DNA from: FEN-1219 sp036563665
Lineage (GTDB): Bacteria > Pseudomonadota > Gammaproteobacteria > Steroidobacterales > Rariloculaceae
Direction of reading: 5' to 3'
Length of the DNA: 64,000 nucleotides
Assembly: GCA_036563665.1 (NCBI GenBank)
Contig: DATCLY010000093.1
Location: 172,060 to 236,059, forward strand
Made by a program: the position numbers and the translations under genes
Notes under the pieces: model-generated
Told to the model about the DNA's origin: nothing
Seen by the model: the letters and a program-made list of their open reading frames with translations, nothing else
The model's database searches: none
Shown: piece by piece, positions 51,844 to 60,626 of the stretch
Layout: each line of letters starts with the position of its first letter
Position numbering within the stretch: position 1 is the first letter of the stretch

Positions 51844-52790
51844 CCGGCGGGGCGAGCGCCGCGCTCAGCTGCCTGTGCCTCACGGGGCCCACCGCGTGCG
51901 GCAAGACCGCGCTCGCGCTGGCGCTGGCCGAGCGCATGCCGCTCGAGATCGTGAGCATGGATTCCGCCCTCGTGTACCGCGGCATGGACATCGGCACGGC
52001 CAAGCCCTCCGCGGAGGTGCGCGCGGCCGTGCCGCATCACCTGATCGACATCCTGGATCCGGCCGAGGCGTACTCGGCGGGTCGCTTCGCGAGGGACGCG
52101 GCGGCCGCGATCGCGAAGGTGCGGGCCGCAGGGCGCCTGCCGCTGGTCGTCGGCGGCACGTTGCTGTACCTGCGCGCGCTGCGGCAGGGACTCGCGCCGT
52201 TGCCCGAAGCGAACCCGGCCGTTCGGGCGGCGATCGACGCGGAGGCGGAGCGGCACGGCTGGCCCGCGCTGCACCGGCGGCTCGCCGCCGTGGATCCCGC
52301 GGCCGCGGCGCGAATCGCCCCCAGCGACGCGCAGCGCATCCAACGGGCGCTCGAGGTCTACGAGCTCACAGGGAGACCCCTATCCGAGCTGCAGCGAACG
52401 CCCGCGCCAACCGCCGTGCGGGCGGCCGTCATCGCCGTGGTGCCCGGCGACCGGGCGCGGCTCGCACGCCGGATCGAGGCGCGCTTCGACGCCATGGTGA
52501 ACGCCGGCCTCGTGGAGGAGGTCGAAGGTTTGAGGGCGCGCGGCGATTTGCGGCCCGACATGCCGTCGATGCGGGCGGTGGGTTACCGGCAGGTCTGGGA
52601 GTACCTCGACGGGGTCCGGGACTGGAACGAAACCCGGCTGCGTGCGCTTGCGGTCACGCGGCAGCTGGCGAAGCGGCAGATGACCTGGCTGCAGTCGGAA
52701 CGGGACGCGGTTCGGCTCGACGCCTTCGCCGCGGGGCTCGAGGAACGCTTCCTGAGCCTCGCCGCGCGGCTGTGGGAGCGGTGGGCGTGA
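51840..52790 (+). CDS. miaA: tRNA dimethylallyltransferase
   Basis: A 316-residue enzyme that prenylates A37 of tRNAs reading U-starting codons. The P-loop is GPTACGKTALALALAE near 17-32. MDSALVYRGMDIGTAKPS, PHHLIDILDPAEAYSAG and VGGTLLYLRAL are diagnostic, and MRAVGYRQVWEYL is the late block. The ATG overlaps the mutL stop by 4 nt; an upstream in-frame start would lie inside mutL and is rejected. Confidence 0.97.
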   Translation: MTGGASAALSCLCLTGPTACGKTALALALAERMPLEIVSMDSALVYRGMDIGTAKPSAEVRAAVPHHLIDILDPAEAYSAGRFARDAAAAIAKVRAAGRLPLVVGGTLLYLRALRQGLAPLPEANPAVRAAIDAEAERHGWPALHRRLAAVDPAAAARIAPSDAQRIQRALEVYELTGRPLSELQRTPAPTAVRAAVIAVVPGDRARLARRIEARFDAMVNAGLVEEVEGLRARGDLRPDMPSMRAVGYRQVWEYLDGVRDWNETRLRALAVTRQLAKRQMTWLQSERDAVRLDAFAAGLEERFLSLAARLWERWA

Positions 52791-52948
52791 AAAGAGCCGT
52801 CGTGTGTTAGCATTACCGCTCGTGGGAGCAAGCCTAGTTAGTGGTTCAAATGGAATATCGGAGCGAGATTTCAGGAAGCGCCGGCGGCATGTACGCGATC
52901 GATCGGACCTGAGCTCGACCAACCTAACAATAAAAAAGGAGATCATAA

Positions 52949-53191
52949 ATGGCCAAAGGTCAGTCGCTTCAGGATCCGTTTCTTAACGCGCTGCGCAAGG
53001 AAAAAGTGCCCGTTTCGATCTACCTGGTGAACGGCATCAAGCTGCAGGGCCAGATCGACTCGTTCGACCAGTTCGTCGTGCTGCTACGCAACAGCGTGAG
53101 CCAGATGGTGTACAAGCACGCGATCTCGACGGTGGTGCCGTCGCGCAACGTGCGTGTCCCGTTGGGTGACGATGATGAAGGCGATGACTGA
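52949..53191 (+). CDS. hfq: RNA chaperone Hfq
   Basis: An 80-residue Sm-like hexameric RNA chaperone that pairs small RNAs with mRNAs. Sm1 is VPVSIYLVNGIKLQGQIDSFDQFVVLLR and Sm2 contains YKHAISTVVPSR. It begins MAKGQSLQDPFLNALRK, the standard start with the Gln8 and Phe-rich distal-face residues. A short acidic tail (GDDDEGDD) replaces the longer C-terminus of E. coli Hfq. A strong AAGGAG lies seven nt upstream. The 158-nt AT-richer gap after miaA probably holds its own promoter. Confidence 0.98.
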   Translation: MAKGQSLQDPFLNALRKEKVPVSIYLVNGIKLQGQIDSFDQFVVLLRNSVSQMVYKHAISTVVPSRNVRVPLGDDDEGDD

Positions 53192-53220
53192 CCGCTCGCC
53201 GTCGCGGCGGGGAGACCCAT

Positions 53221-54507
53221 TTGCTTGACCGTCCTCGCAGCGGCGAGAGATCACTGCTACTGCACATCGGCCTCCAGCGGCCGTGCCACGAAGACGAGAC
53301 CCAGGAGTTTCGGGCCCTTGCCGAGTCGGCGGGCGCCCAGGTCGTCGCGGAGCTGTTCGCGCGCCGCGACCGTCCGGACGCGCGCTACTTCGTCGGGCAG
53401 GGGAAGGTCGATGAGCTCGCGGAGCGGGTTCGGGAGACCGGTGCGGAGCTGATCCTGGTCAACCGCGCCCTCTCGCCGAGCCAGGAACGCAACCTCGAGA
53501 ATCGCCTGAAGGCGCGGGTGCTCGACCGCAACGGGCTGATCCTCGACATCTTCGCGCAACGCGCGGCCACCTTCGAAGGCAAGCTCCAGGTCGAGCTCGC
53601 CCAGCACGAGCATCTCGCCTCGCGTCTCGTGCGCGGGTGGAGCCACCTCGAGCGGCAGAAGGGCGGCATCGGCCTGCGGGGGCCGGGCGAGACGCAGCTC
53701 GAGCTCGACCGGCGGCTGCTCGGCCGGCGCATCCGCACGCTGCGCGAGCGGCTCGCGCGCGTGGAACGGCAGCGCGAGTCCGGGCGCAAGGAGCGCCGGC
53801 GCGCCGACGTCCCCGTGGTGGCGCTGGTCGGCTACACGAACGCCGGCAAGAGCTCGCTGTTCAATGCGCTCAGCGGTGCGAGCTCGATCGCCCGCGATCA
53901 GCTGTTCGCGACCCTCGATCCCACCGTCCGCCGGCTGCCGCTCGGCGGGGGCGACGAGGTGCTGCTCGTGGACACGGTGGGGTTCGTGCGCGACCTGCCG
54001 CACGAGCTCGTGGCGGCGTTCAAGGCCACGCTCACCGAGACCCGTGAGGCCTCCCTGCTGCTGCACGTGATCGACCTGCACGACCCCCACTACGAGGAGC
54101 GGGAGCACCAGGTAGAGCAGGTGCTCGAGCAGATCGGCGCCGGCGAGGTGCCGGCGATCCGGGTGTACAATAAGGCGGATTTGGTCGACGGGAGCGGCCT
54201 CCGGGAACCGAACGCAGGGGACGGCACCCGCGTCAGCGTGTCCGCCCGCACCGGGCTCGGGCTCGACGCGCTCACCGACGCCATCCGGCAGCGGCTGTTC
54301 GGCGAGCGTCGCGTCCGACGGCTGGTGCTGGGTCCCGAGCAGAGCAGGCTGCGCGCGCGACTCTACGCCTGGCGCTCCGTGCTTGCGGAGCAGGTGGAGC
54401 CGAATGGCGGCTGGATCCTGGACGTTCAACTGACCGCGCACCGCTGGCGCGAAATCGAGCGCCTTCGCCCCGCGGAGCGCGCGCGGTTGGAGGAAAGCGT
54501 GTACTGA
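53221..54507 (+). CDS. hflX: Ribosome-dissociating GTPase HflX
   Basis: A 428-residue GTPase that splits stalled 70S ribosomes. The N-terminal HflX domain has ARYFVGQGKVDEL and FNRAL-like VNRALSPSQERNLE; the helical link has GIGLRGPGETQLELDRR. The G domain has G1 GYTNAGKSSLFNAL (about 203-216), G3 DTVGF and G4 NKAD. The TTG start is set by GGGGAG six nt upstream. It lies 29 nt after hfq. Confidence 0.96.
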   Translation: MLDRPRSGERSLLLHIGLQRPCHEDETQEFRALAESAGAQVVAELFARRDRPDARYFVGQGKVDELAERVRETGAELILVNRALSPSQERNLENRLKARVLDRNGLILDIFAQRAATFEGKLQVELAQHEHLASRLVRGWSHLERQKGGIGLRGPGETQLELDRRLLGRRIRTLRERLARVERQRESGRKERRRADVPVVALVGYTNAGKSSLFNALSGASSIARDQLFATLDPTVRRLPLGGGDEVLLVDTVGFVRDLPHELVAAFKATLTETREASLLLHVIDLHDPHYEEREHQVEQVLEQIGAGEVPAIRVYNKADLVDGSGLREPNAGDGTRVSVSARTGLGLDALTDAIRQRLFGERRVRRLVLGPEQSRLRARLYAWRSVLAEQVEPNGGWILDVQLTAHRWREIERLRPAERARLEESVY

Positions 54508-55631
54508 TGGCTTGGGATGACGGCGACAAGAACAATCCTTGGCGCTCCGGCGGGAACAAGGGTCCCGCGGATCTCGATGCCGTCGTGCGCGACTTCCAGC
54601 GCCGGCTCGCCGGGCTGTTCGGGGGCCGCCGCGGCGGAGGCGGCGGCCCGCGGGTCGGCGGCCCGCCGCTCTCCGGGGGGCTGATCGGCACCGCGCTGTT
54701 CCTGCTGGTCGCGCTCTGGGCGCTGACCGGCATCTACGTCGTGGACGCGGCCGAGCAGGGCATCGTGCTGCGCTTCGGCGCCTATCGCACCACCACCGGG
54801 CCCGGCCTGCGCTGGCATCTGCCGTGGCCCATCGAGCGGGTCGAGAAGATCAACGTGGGCGCCACCGAGCGCTTCACCTATTCGGGCAGCATGCTCACCC
54901 GCGACGAGAACATCGTCGTGATCGACCTGGTGGTGCAGTACCGACGCACCGATCCGCGGGCCTTCCTGTTCAACATGCGCGACCCGGAGCGCACGCTGCG
55001 CGACATCACGGCGAGCGCCATCCGCGAGGTGATCGGCAAGAACGCCCTCGACTTCATCCTCACCGAAGGCCGCGCCGAGGTCGCCGTCCAGACCCAGGAT
55101 CTGCTCCAGGCGACGCTCGACTCCTACGGTGCCGGCGTCACCGTGTACGAGGTGAACCTGCAAGAGGCCAACTTCCCGCGCGAGGTGGAGGTGGCCGTGC
55201 AGGACGCCATCAAGGCGCGCGAGGATCGCGAGCGCCGTATCCTCGAGGCGCAGGAGTATGCCAACCAGATCCTGCCGCTCGCGCGCGGCGAGGCCGAGAA
55301 GCGCCGTCAGGACGCGGAAGCGTACCGCGCGCAGGTGATCGCCAACGCGGAAGGCGAGGCCGCTCGCTTCATGCAGATCCTCGAGGAGTACCAGCGGGCC
55401 CCCGAGGTCACGCGCGAGCGCCTCTATCTCGAGACGCTCGAGCAGATCCTCGCGAGCTCGACGAAGATCCTGGTCGACACCGACGGCAACAACCTGCTGT
55501 ACCTGCCGCTGGATCAGCTGCAGGAGCGCCGCAGGCCGCTGCCGAGCAGCGACCCCGCGGCCGTGGGCTCCGTGCCTCTCACGAGCAACACGCCCACCGG
55601 CCGCAATCCGCGCGAGCGGGAATCGCGCTAG
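54507..55631 (+). CDS. hflK: FtsH protease modulator HflK
   Basis: A 374-residue SPFH/prohibitin-family protein that forms the HflKC cage around FtsH in the inner membrane. The Gly/Arg-rich N-terminus (GRRGGGGGPRVGGPPLSGG) precedes one membrane helix (about 52-72) and the band-7 domain starting VDAAEQGIVLRFG. A coiled coil follows, with NANGEA-like IANAEGEAARF. The ATG overlaps the hflX stop by 1 nt. Confidence 0.96.
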   Translation: MAWDDGDKNNPWRSGGNKGPADLDAVVRDFQRRLAGLFGGRRGGGGGPRVGGPPLSGGLIGTALFLLVALWALTGIYVVDAAEQGIVLRFGAYRTTTGPGLRWHLPWPIERVEKINVGATERFTYSGSMLTRDENIVVIDLVVQYRRTDPRAFLFNMRDPERTLRDITASAIREVIGKNALDFILTEGRAEVAVQTQDLLQATLDSYGAGVTVYEVNLQEANFPREVEVAVQDAIKAREDRERRILEAQEYANQILPLARGEAEKRRQDAEAYRAQVIANAEGEAARFMQILEEYQRAPEVTRERLYLETLEQILASSTKILVDTDGNNLLYLPLDQLQERRRPLPSSDPAAVGSVPLTSNTPTGRNPRERESR

Positions 55632-55643
55632 AGGAACGAGCAC

Positions 55644-56519
55644 ATGAGCCAGCGCCTGAACGTGCTCCTCGTGGTGGCGGTGATCGCGGCCATCGTGATC
55701 CGCATGTCCGTGTTCGTCGTGGACGAGCGCGAGCACGCGCTCAAGTTCCAGTTCGGCGAGATCGTACGCTCGGACTACGAGCCCGGGCTGCACTTCAAGA
55801 TTCCGCTCGTCCAGAACGTGGTGAAGTACCCGGACCGCATCCTCAACTACGAGAGCTCCGAGGAGCGCTTCCTCACGGGCGAGAAGAAAAACCTCATCGT
55901 GGATTACTTCGTCACCTGGCGCATCGACGACCCCGCGCAGTACTACCGCGCGGTGCGCGACGAGACTCGCGCGGTGGAGCGGCTGTCGGCCATCGTCAAG
56001 GAAGGCATCAAGGCGGCCATCAGCCGTCGCACCGTGCAGGAAGTGGTGTCGGCCGAGCGCTCCGAGCTCATGGACCAGATGCTGATCGAGGCGCGCCAGC
56101 GCTCGCCGGAGCTCGGCATCGAGGTCGTGGACGTGCGGGTGAAGCGCATCGACCTCTCGGAGGAGGTCAGCGACTCGGTCTACAGCCGCATGCGCCAGGA
56201 ACGTCAGCGCGTGGCGGCGCAGCTTCGCGCCGAGGGCGACGAGGAGTACCAGCGCATCCGCGCCGAAGCCGAGCGCGAGCGCACGGTCATCCTCGCGGAG
56301 GCCTATCGGGACGCGGAGCGGATCCGCGGCGCGGGCGACGCGCGCGCGGCCGAGATCTATGCGGCGGCCTACGGCAAGGACCCGCAGTTCTTCTCGTTCT
56401 ATCGGAGCCTGCAGGCGTACCGCGAGGCCATCGGCAGCGAGCGGGACGTGCTGGTGCTCGAGCCGGACAGCGAGTTCTTCCAGTATCTGCAGAGTCGAAC
56501 CGGCGCCGCGGCCGAATAG
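55644..56519 (+). CDS. hflC: FtsH protease modulator HflC
   Basis: A 291-residue partner of HflK. One N-terminal membrane helix (LNVLLVVAVIAAIVIRMSVF) leads to the band-7 domain (VDEREHALKFQFGEIV; PGLHFKIPLVQNVVKYP) and a coiled coil with RAEAERERTVILAEAYRDAE. The late YAAAYGKDPQFFSFYRSLQAY block is typical of HflC. It follows hflK by 12 nt. Confidence 0.96.
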   Translation: MSQRLNVLLVVAVIAAIVIRMSVFVVDEREHALKFQFGEIVRSDYEPGLHFKIPLVQNVVKYPDRILNYESSEERFLTGEKKNLIVDYFVTWRIDDPAQYYRAVRDETRAVERLSAIVKEGIKAAISRRTVQEVVSAERSELMDQMLIEARQRSPELGIEVVDVRVKRIDLSEEVSDSVYSRMRQERQRVAAQLRAEGDEEYQRIRAEAERERTVILAEAYRDAERIRGAGDARAAEIYAAAYGKDPQFFSFYRSLQAYREAIGSERDVLVLEPDSEFFQYLQSRTGAAAE

Positions 56520-56586
56520 GAGCTTCATCGCTCGCCTCGCGGCGTCGAATTCACCGTTCACGAGCGATTCACGGGAGGCTTGGGGC

Positions 56587-56778
56587 TTGGCCTGGGCGGA
56601 TCTCTTCGCGGGTATTGCCTTTTATCTCATCATAGAGGGCCTGTTTCCGTTCGCCGTGCCCGCGGCATGGCGCCGCGGTCTCGTGGCGCTCGGCCAGCTG
56701 GACGACGCGCGGCTGCGCATGGTCGGCCTGCTCGTCATGGCGCTCGGTCTCGGCTTGCTCTTCATCGTGCGAGGGTAG
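56587..56778 (+). CDS. DUF2065 family small membrane protein
   Basis: A 63-residue protein with two hydrophobic helices (FAGIAFYLIIEGLFPFAVP and VGLLVMALGLGLLFIV), the layout of DUF2065, which is regularly found between hflC and purA. The TTG start has GGGAGG eight nt upstream. The function is unknown. Confidence 0.85.
   Translation: MAWADLFAGIAFYLIIEGLFPFAVPAAWRRGLVALGQLDDARLRMVGLLVMALGLGLLFIVRG
56771..56775 (+). promoter_or_regulatory. Shine-Dalgarno site for purA deciding a CTG start
   Basis: GAGGG ends seven nt before a CTG codon whose reading gives the standard PurA N-terminus (GKNVVVLGTQWG). It lies across the end of the DUF2065 gene. Confidence 0.6.
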
Positions 56779-56782
56779 ATCT

Positions 56783-58075
56783 CTGGGCAAGAACGTCGTC
56801 GTGCTCGGCACGCAGTGGGGGGACGAGGGTAAAGGCGCCGTCGTGGACGTGCTCGCCGAGCGCGCGCACGCCGTGGCGCGCTTCCAGGGCGGCCACAACG
56901 CCGGTCACACGCTCGTCATCGACGGGACGAAGACCGTGCTGCATCTGATCCCCTCCGGGATCCTGCGGGAAGGCGTGGTGTGCCTCATCGGTCATGGCGT
57001 CGTGGTGTCCCTCGACGCGCTCACGTCGGAGATCGATGCGCTCAAGGCGCGCGGCATCCCCGTGGAGGAACGGTTGCGCGTGTCGGCGGCTTGCCCGCTG
57101 ATCCTGTCCTCGCACGTGGCGCTCGATCGCGCGCGCGAGCGCGCGAGCGGCGCGGCGGCCATCGGCACCACCGGCCGCGGAATCGGTCCCGCCTACGAGG
57201 ACAAGGCCGCCCGCCGGGCGGTGCGCGTGTCGGACCTGTTCATGCCGGACGCGCTGCGCGCCAAGGTGGAGCGCCTGCTCGATCTGCACAACTTTCTGCT
57301 CGAGCGCTACTACGGCGCGCAGCCCGTGGACGTGGCGCGCGAGCTCGACAACCTCGCCCGCCTCGGGGAGCGCGTGAAGCCGCTCGTGGCCGACGTGACC
57401 CAGACGCTGCACGATCTCGTCGCCGCGGGCCGCAGCGTGCTGTTCGAGGGCGCGCAAGGCGTGCTGCTCGACATCGATTCCGGCACGTACCCGTTCGTCA
57501 CGTCGTCCAACACGACCGTGGGGGGCGCCTTGACGGGCATGGGCGTTGGCCCGCGCGCGATCGACTACGTGCTGGGCATCGCCAAGGCGTACACCACCCG
57601 CGTGGGCGGCGGGCCCTTCCCGACGGAGCTTTCGGACGAGGTGGGCCGCCACCTCGCCCGCGTAGGCGTGGAGTTCGGCGCCACCACGGGGCGGCCGCGG
57701 CGCTGCGGCTGGTTCGACGCCGTGGCGGTCAAGCGGGCCGCGCGCACCAACGGCATCACGGGGCTGTGTCTTACCAAGCTCGACGTGCTGGACGGGCTCG
57801 AGGAGCTCAAGATCTGCGTGGCCTACCGCCTCGACGGCCGCGAGATCGACACGCCGCCGCTGCTGATGGAGCGGCTGGGCGAGTGCGAGCCGGTGTACGA
57901 GACGATGCCGGGGTGGACCTCGTCGACGGAGGGGATCACCGCCCACGACCGCCTGCCGGCGGAGGCGCGCAGCTACCTGCGCCGCATCGAGACGCTCGTG
58001 GGCGTGCCGATCGATCTGATCTCCACGGGCCCGGCGCGCGACGCCGTCATCGTCCGCCGGCACCCCTTCGACTGA
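56783..58075 (+). CDS. purA: Adenylosuccinate synthetase
   Basis: A 430-residue enzyme that joins IMP and aspartate using GTP on the way to AMP. The GTP loop GTQWGDEGKG is at residues 9-18; GGHNAGHTLVIDG, GTTGRGIGPAYEDKAAR, EGAQGVLLDIDSGTYPFVTSS and NGITGLCLTKLDVLDG are diagnostic. The best N-terminus uses CTG as start: it aligns residue by residue with E. coli MGNNVVVLGTQWG and has a ribosome site. The first in-frame GTG, six codons later, would delete the first beta-strand. Confidence 0.95.
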   Translation: MGKNVVVLGTQWGDEGKGAVVDVLAERAHAVARFQGGHNAGHTLVIDGTKTVLHLIPSGILREGVVCLIGHGVVVSLDALTSEIDALKARGIPVEERLRVSAACPLILSSHVALDRARERASGAAAIGTTGRGIGPAYEDKAARRAVRVSDLFMPDALRAKVERLLDLHNFLLERYYGAQPVDVARELDNLARLGERVKPLVADVTQTLHDLVAAGRSVLFEGAQGVLLDIDSGTYPFVTSSNTTVGGALTGMGVGPRAIDYVLGIAKAYTTRVGGGPFPTELSDEVGRHLARVGVEFGATTGRPRRCGWFDAVAVKRAARTNGITGLCLTKLDVLDGLEELKICVAYRLDGREIDTPPLLMERLGECEPVYETMPGWTSSTEGITAHDRLPAEARSYLRRIETLVGVPIDLISTGPARDAVIVRRHPFD

Positions 58076-58166
58076 CCCGCGCGGCCCGGCGGCTCGGCCC
58101 CTCGGCATGCGTCGGCGTGCCCGTCCTCCTCGCAGGGTTCCGCGACCGAAGCTCCCGGTCGCCAAC

Positions 58167-58185
58167 AGGAACGATTATCATTTGC
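58167..58185 (+). promoter_or_regulatory. Candidate Fur box upstream of feoA
   Basis: The core GATTATCATT matches nine of ten central bases of the Fur consensus (GATAATCATT); the full 19-nt window matches about 12 of 19. It lies about 20-38 nt before the feoA ATG and overlaps a TATCAT that could be the -10. Iron repression by Fur would be expected. Confidence 0.55.
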
Positions 58186-58204
58186 GCATGACCGGTCATC
58201 GCTC

Positions 58205-58450
58205 ATGCTGACGCTCTGCGATCTGAAGCCCGGCGAGCGTGCGCGCATCGAGTCCATCGACACGCGCGAGCCCGCCGTGCAGCGCCTCATGGTGCTCGGC
58301 CTCGTGGAAGGCGCCGAGATGACGTTCCTGCGCGCCTCGCTGGGCGGGGACCCGCTCGAGTTCCGCCTCTACGGCGCGGCGATCTCGCTGCGCCGCGAGC
58401 AGGCGCAGCGCTTCCACGTCCGGAAGGTGGGCCATGGCGAGCCGGGCTGA
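58205..58450 (+). CDS. feoA: Ferrous iron transport protein A
   Basis: An 81-residue SH3-like FeoA: MLTLCDLKPGERARIESID, then RLMVLGLVEGAEMTFLRAS and FRLYGAAISLRREQAQRFHV. It supports FeoB in Fe2+ uptake. It overlaps feoB by 17 nt. No strong Shine-Dalgarno is visible. Confidence 0.94.
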   Translation: MLTLCDLKPGERARIESIDTREPAVQRLMVLGLVEGAEMTFLRASLGGDPLEFRLYGAAISLRREQAQRFHVRKVGHGEPG

Positions 58451-60626
58451 GACCGCCATCCCGATCGAGGCGCTCACGGTCACGCGCAAGGCGGTGGCCA
58501 CGATCGCCGTGGTCGGCAACCCCAACGCCGGCAAGAGCTCCGTGTTCAACCGGCTCACCGGCATGCGGCAGAAGACCGCCAACTATCCGGGCGTCACCGT
58601 CGAGCGCCGCACGGGCCGGGCCACGTTCGGCCGGTTGCCGCTCGACCTGATCGACCTGCCGGGCACGTACTCGCTCACGCCGAACTCCACCGACGAGCTC
58701 ATCGCCGTCAACGTGCTGTTCGGCCGCGTGCCGGGGACGCCGAGGCCCGACGCCATTCTCGCGGTGATCGACGCCACGCGGCTCTATCAGGGCCTCTATC
58801 TCCTGCAGCAGCTCGCCGAGCTCGGGCTGCCGATGGCGGTGGCGCTCACGATGAGCGACGCGGCCGAGCGCGCGGGCCTCAAGATCGACGTGCAGCGCCT
58901 GAGCGAGCGGCTCGGCGGCGTCGCCGTCTATCCCGTGGTGGCCACCACGGGCCGGGGATTCGGCGCCCTGCGGGAAGCGCTCGCGAAGCTCGTCGAGACG
59001 CCGCCGCCGGGCCCGGTGAACGCGTGGCAGGAGCTGCGCAGCACGGCAGAGCGGCTCGAGGAGCGGTTCGCGCGCAGCGGCGCGAAGCTGCACCGCGCGG
59101 AGATCGAGCGGTTGCTCGTGGACGAGGCGGGCGCGGGGGAGGGCGGCGCGCCGCCGCTCGCCGACCACCTGCGGGCCGAGCTCGCCGCCGCGCGAGCAGC
59201 GCTCTTCGGCGGCGAGCCGCCGCTCGCCGCGGAGGCGCGGCGGCGCTACGCGTGGATCCGCGACACGCTCGCGGAGGTGCAGTCCGCGAGCTCGCCGCTC
59301 GCGAGCCGCACGGCCCAGCTCGTCGACTGGATCAACCGTCCGTGGCCGTCCACGGCGCTGTTCGTGCTCGCGATGTTCATCGTGTTCCAGGCGGTGTTCG
59401 CGTGGGCCACGTATTTCCAGGACTGGATCGACGTCGGCATGAGCAACCTCGGCACGGTCGTGGCGGGTGCGCTGCCGGAGGGCATGCTGTCGAGCTTCCT
59501 CGTGGACGGCGTGATCGCCGGCGTCGGCAGCGTGATCGTCTTCCTGCCGCAGATCCTGATCCTGTTCCTGTTCATCATCGTGATGGAGGACACGGGCTAT
59601 CTCGCGCGCGCGGCGTTCCTCGTGGACCGCGCCATGCGCACCGTGGGGCTCTCGGGCCAGTCGGTGATCCCGCTGCTGTCGAGCTTCGCGTGCGCGGTGC
59701 CCTCCATCATGGCGACCCGCGTGATACCGCAGCGCCGCGACCGCATCGCCACCATCCTCGCGGCGCCGTTCATGACGTGCTCGGCGCGCCTGCCCGTGTA
59801 CGCGCTGCTGATCGCGGCGTTCGTCCCCAGCCGTCAGGTCGGCGTCGTGAATCTGCAGGGCCTCGTGCTGTTCGGCCTGTACGCGCTCGGCATCGCGGGC
59901 GGCATCGGCACGGCGCTGTTGCTGCGCCGCTCCGCGCTGCGCGGCGAGAATCCCACGTTCATCCTCACGCTGCCCGAGTTCCGCGTGCCGAACGTGCGCA
60001 CCGTGCTCATGAAGCTGCTCGATCGCGTGCGCGTGTTCCTGCGCCGGGCCGGCACCGTCATCTTCACCGTGGCCGTCATCGTGTGGGCGCTCGCGTACTT
60101 CCCGCGGTCCGAGGAGGTGGAGCAGCGGCGGCTCGAGGAGACGGCCGCCGCCGAGGCCACGCTCGAGGGAGAAGCGCTCGAGGCCGCGCTCACGGACATC
60201 GAGAACCGGGCGGCCGCGGATCATCTCGCGCAGAGCTGGCTCGGCCGCGCCGGCCAGTTCGTCGCGCCCGCGTTCGCGCCGCTCGGCTGGGACTGGCGGG
60301 TGTCCGCGGCCGTGATCGCAGGGTTCCCAGCGCGCGAGGTGGTGGTGGCCGTGCTCGGCACGATCTACGCCGTGGGCGACGAGGCGGACGAGCAGAGCCT
60401 CGCGTCGCGCCTGCGCGCCGCCACGTGGCCCGACGGCAGCCCGGTGTTCACGCTGCCCATGGTGCTCGGGCTCCTGGTCTTCTATGCGTGGTGCCTGCAA
60501 TGCGCGGCGACGCTGGCCGTGATCCGCCGCGAGACGAATAGCTGGCGCTGGCCGCTGTTCGCCTGGGCCTACATGACGACCCTCGGCTACACGGGGGCGA
60601 TGTTGATCTACCAGATCGGCAGCTGA
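58434..60626 (+). CDS. feoB: Ferrous iron transporter FeoB
   Basis: A 730-residue inner-membrane Fe2+ transporter. The N-terminal G domain has G1 GNPNAGKSSVFN (near residue 28), NYPGVTVERRTG and G3 DLPGTYSL (near 73). The G4 position, near residue 138, reads ALTMSDAAERAG where Asn is usual (NMMD-type). The membrane part contains gate motifs GVGSVIVFLPQI and LSSFACAVPSIMATR. Length is slightly below E. coli FeoB (773). It overlaps the NUDIX gene by 1 nt. No feoC is visible. Confidence 0.96.
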   Translation: MASRAETAIPIEALTVTRKAVATIAVVGNPNAGKSSVFNRLTGMRQKTANYPGVTVERRTGRATFGRLPLDLIDLPGTYSLTPNSTDELIAVNVLFGRVPGTPRPDAILAVIDATRLYQGLYLLQQLAELGLPMAVALTMSDAAERAGLKIDVQRLSERLGGVAVYPVVATTGRGFGALREALAKLVETPPPGPVNAWQELRSTAERLEERFARSGAKLHRAEIERLLVDEAGAGEGGAPPLADHLRAELAAARAALFGGEPPLAAEARRRYAWIRDTLAEVQSASSPLASRTAQLVDWINRPWPSTALFVLAMFIVFQAVFAWATYFQDWIDVGMSNLGTVVAGALPEGMLSSFLVDGVIAGVGSVIVFLPQILILFLFIIVMEDTGYLARAAFLVDRAMRTVGLSGQSVIPLLSSFACAVPSIMATRVIPQRRDRIATILAAPFMTCSARLPVYALLIAAFVPSRQVGVVNLQGLVLFGLYALGIAGGIGTALLLRRSALRGENPTFILTLPEFRVPNVRTVLMKLLDRVRVFLRRAGTVIFTVAVIVWALAYFPRSEEVEQRRLEETAAAEATLEGEALEAALTDIENRAAADHLAQSWLGRAGQFVAPAFAPLGWDWRVSAAVIAGFPAREVVVAVLGTIYAVGDEADEQSLASRLRAATWPDGSPVFTLPMVLGLLVFYAWCLQCAATLAVIRRETNSWRWPLFAWAYMTTLGYTGAMLIYQIGS

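Noticed and set aside
52850..52912. A 20-codon ORF (starting MEYRSEISGS) in the hfq leader
   Set aside because: No Shine-Dalgarno and no conservation can be shown; a short ORF of this size is expected by chance. Ribosome profiling would settle it.
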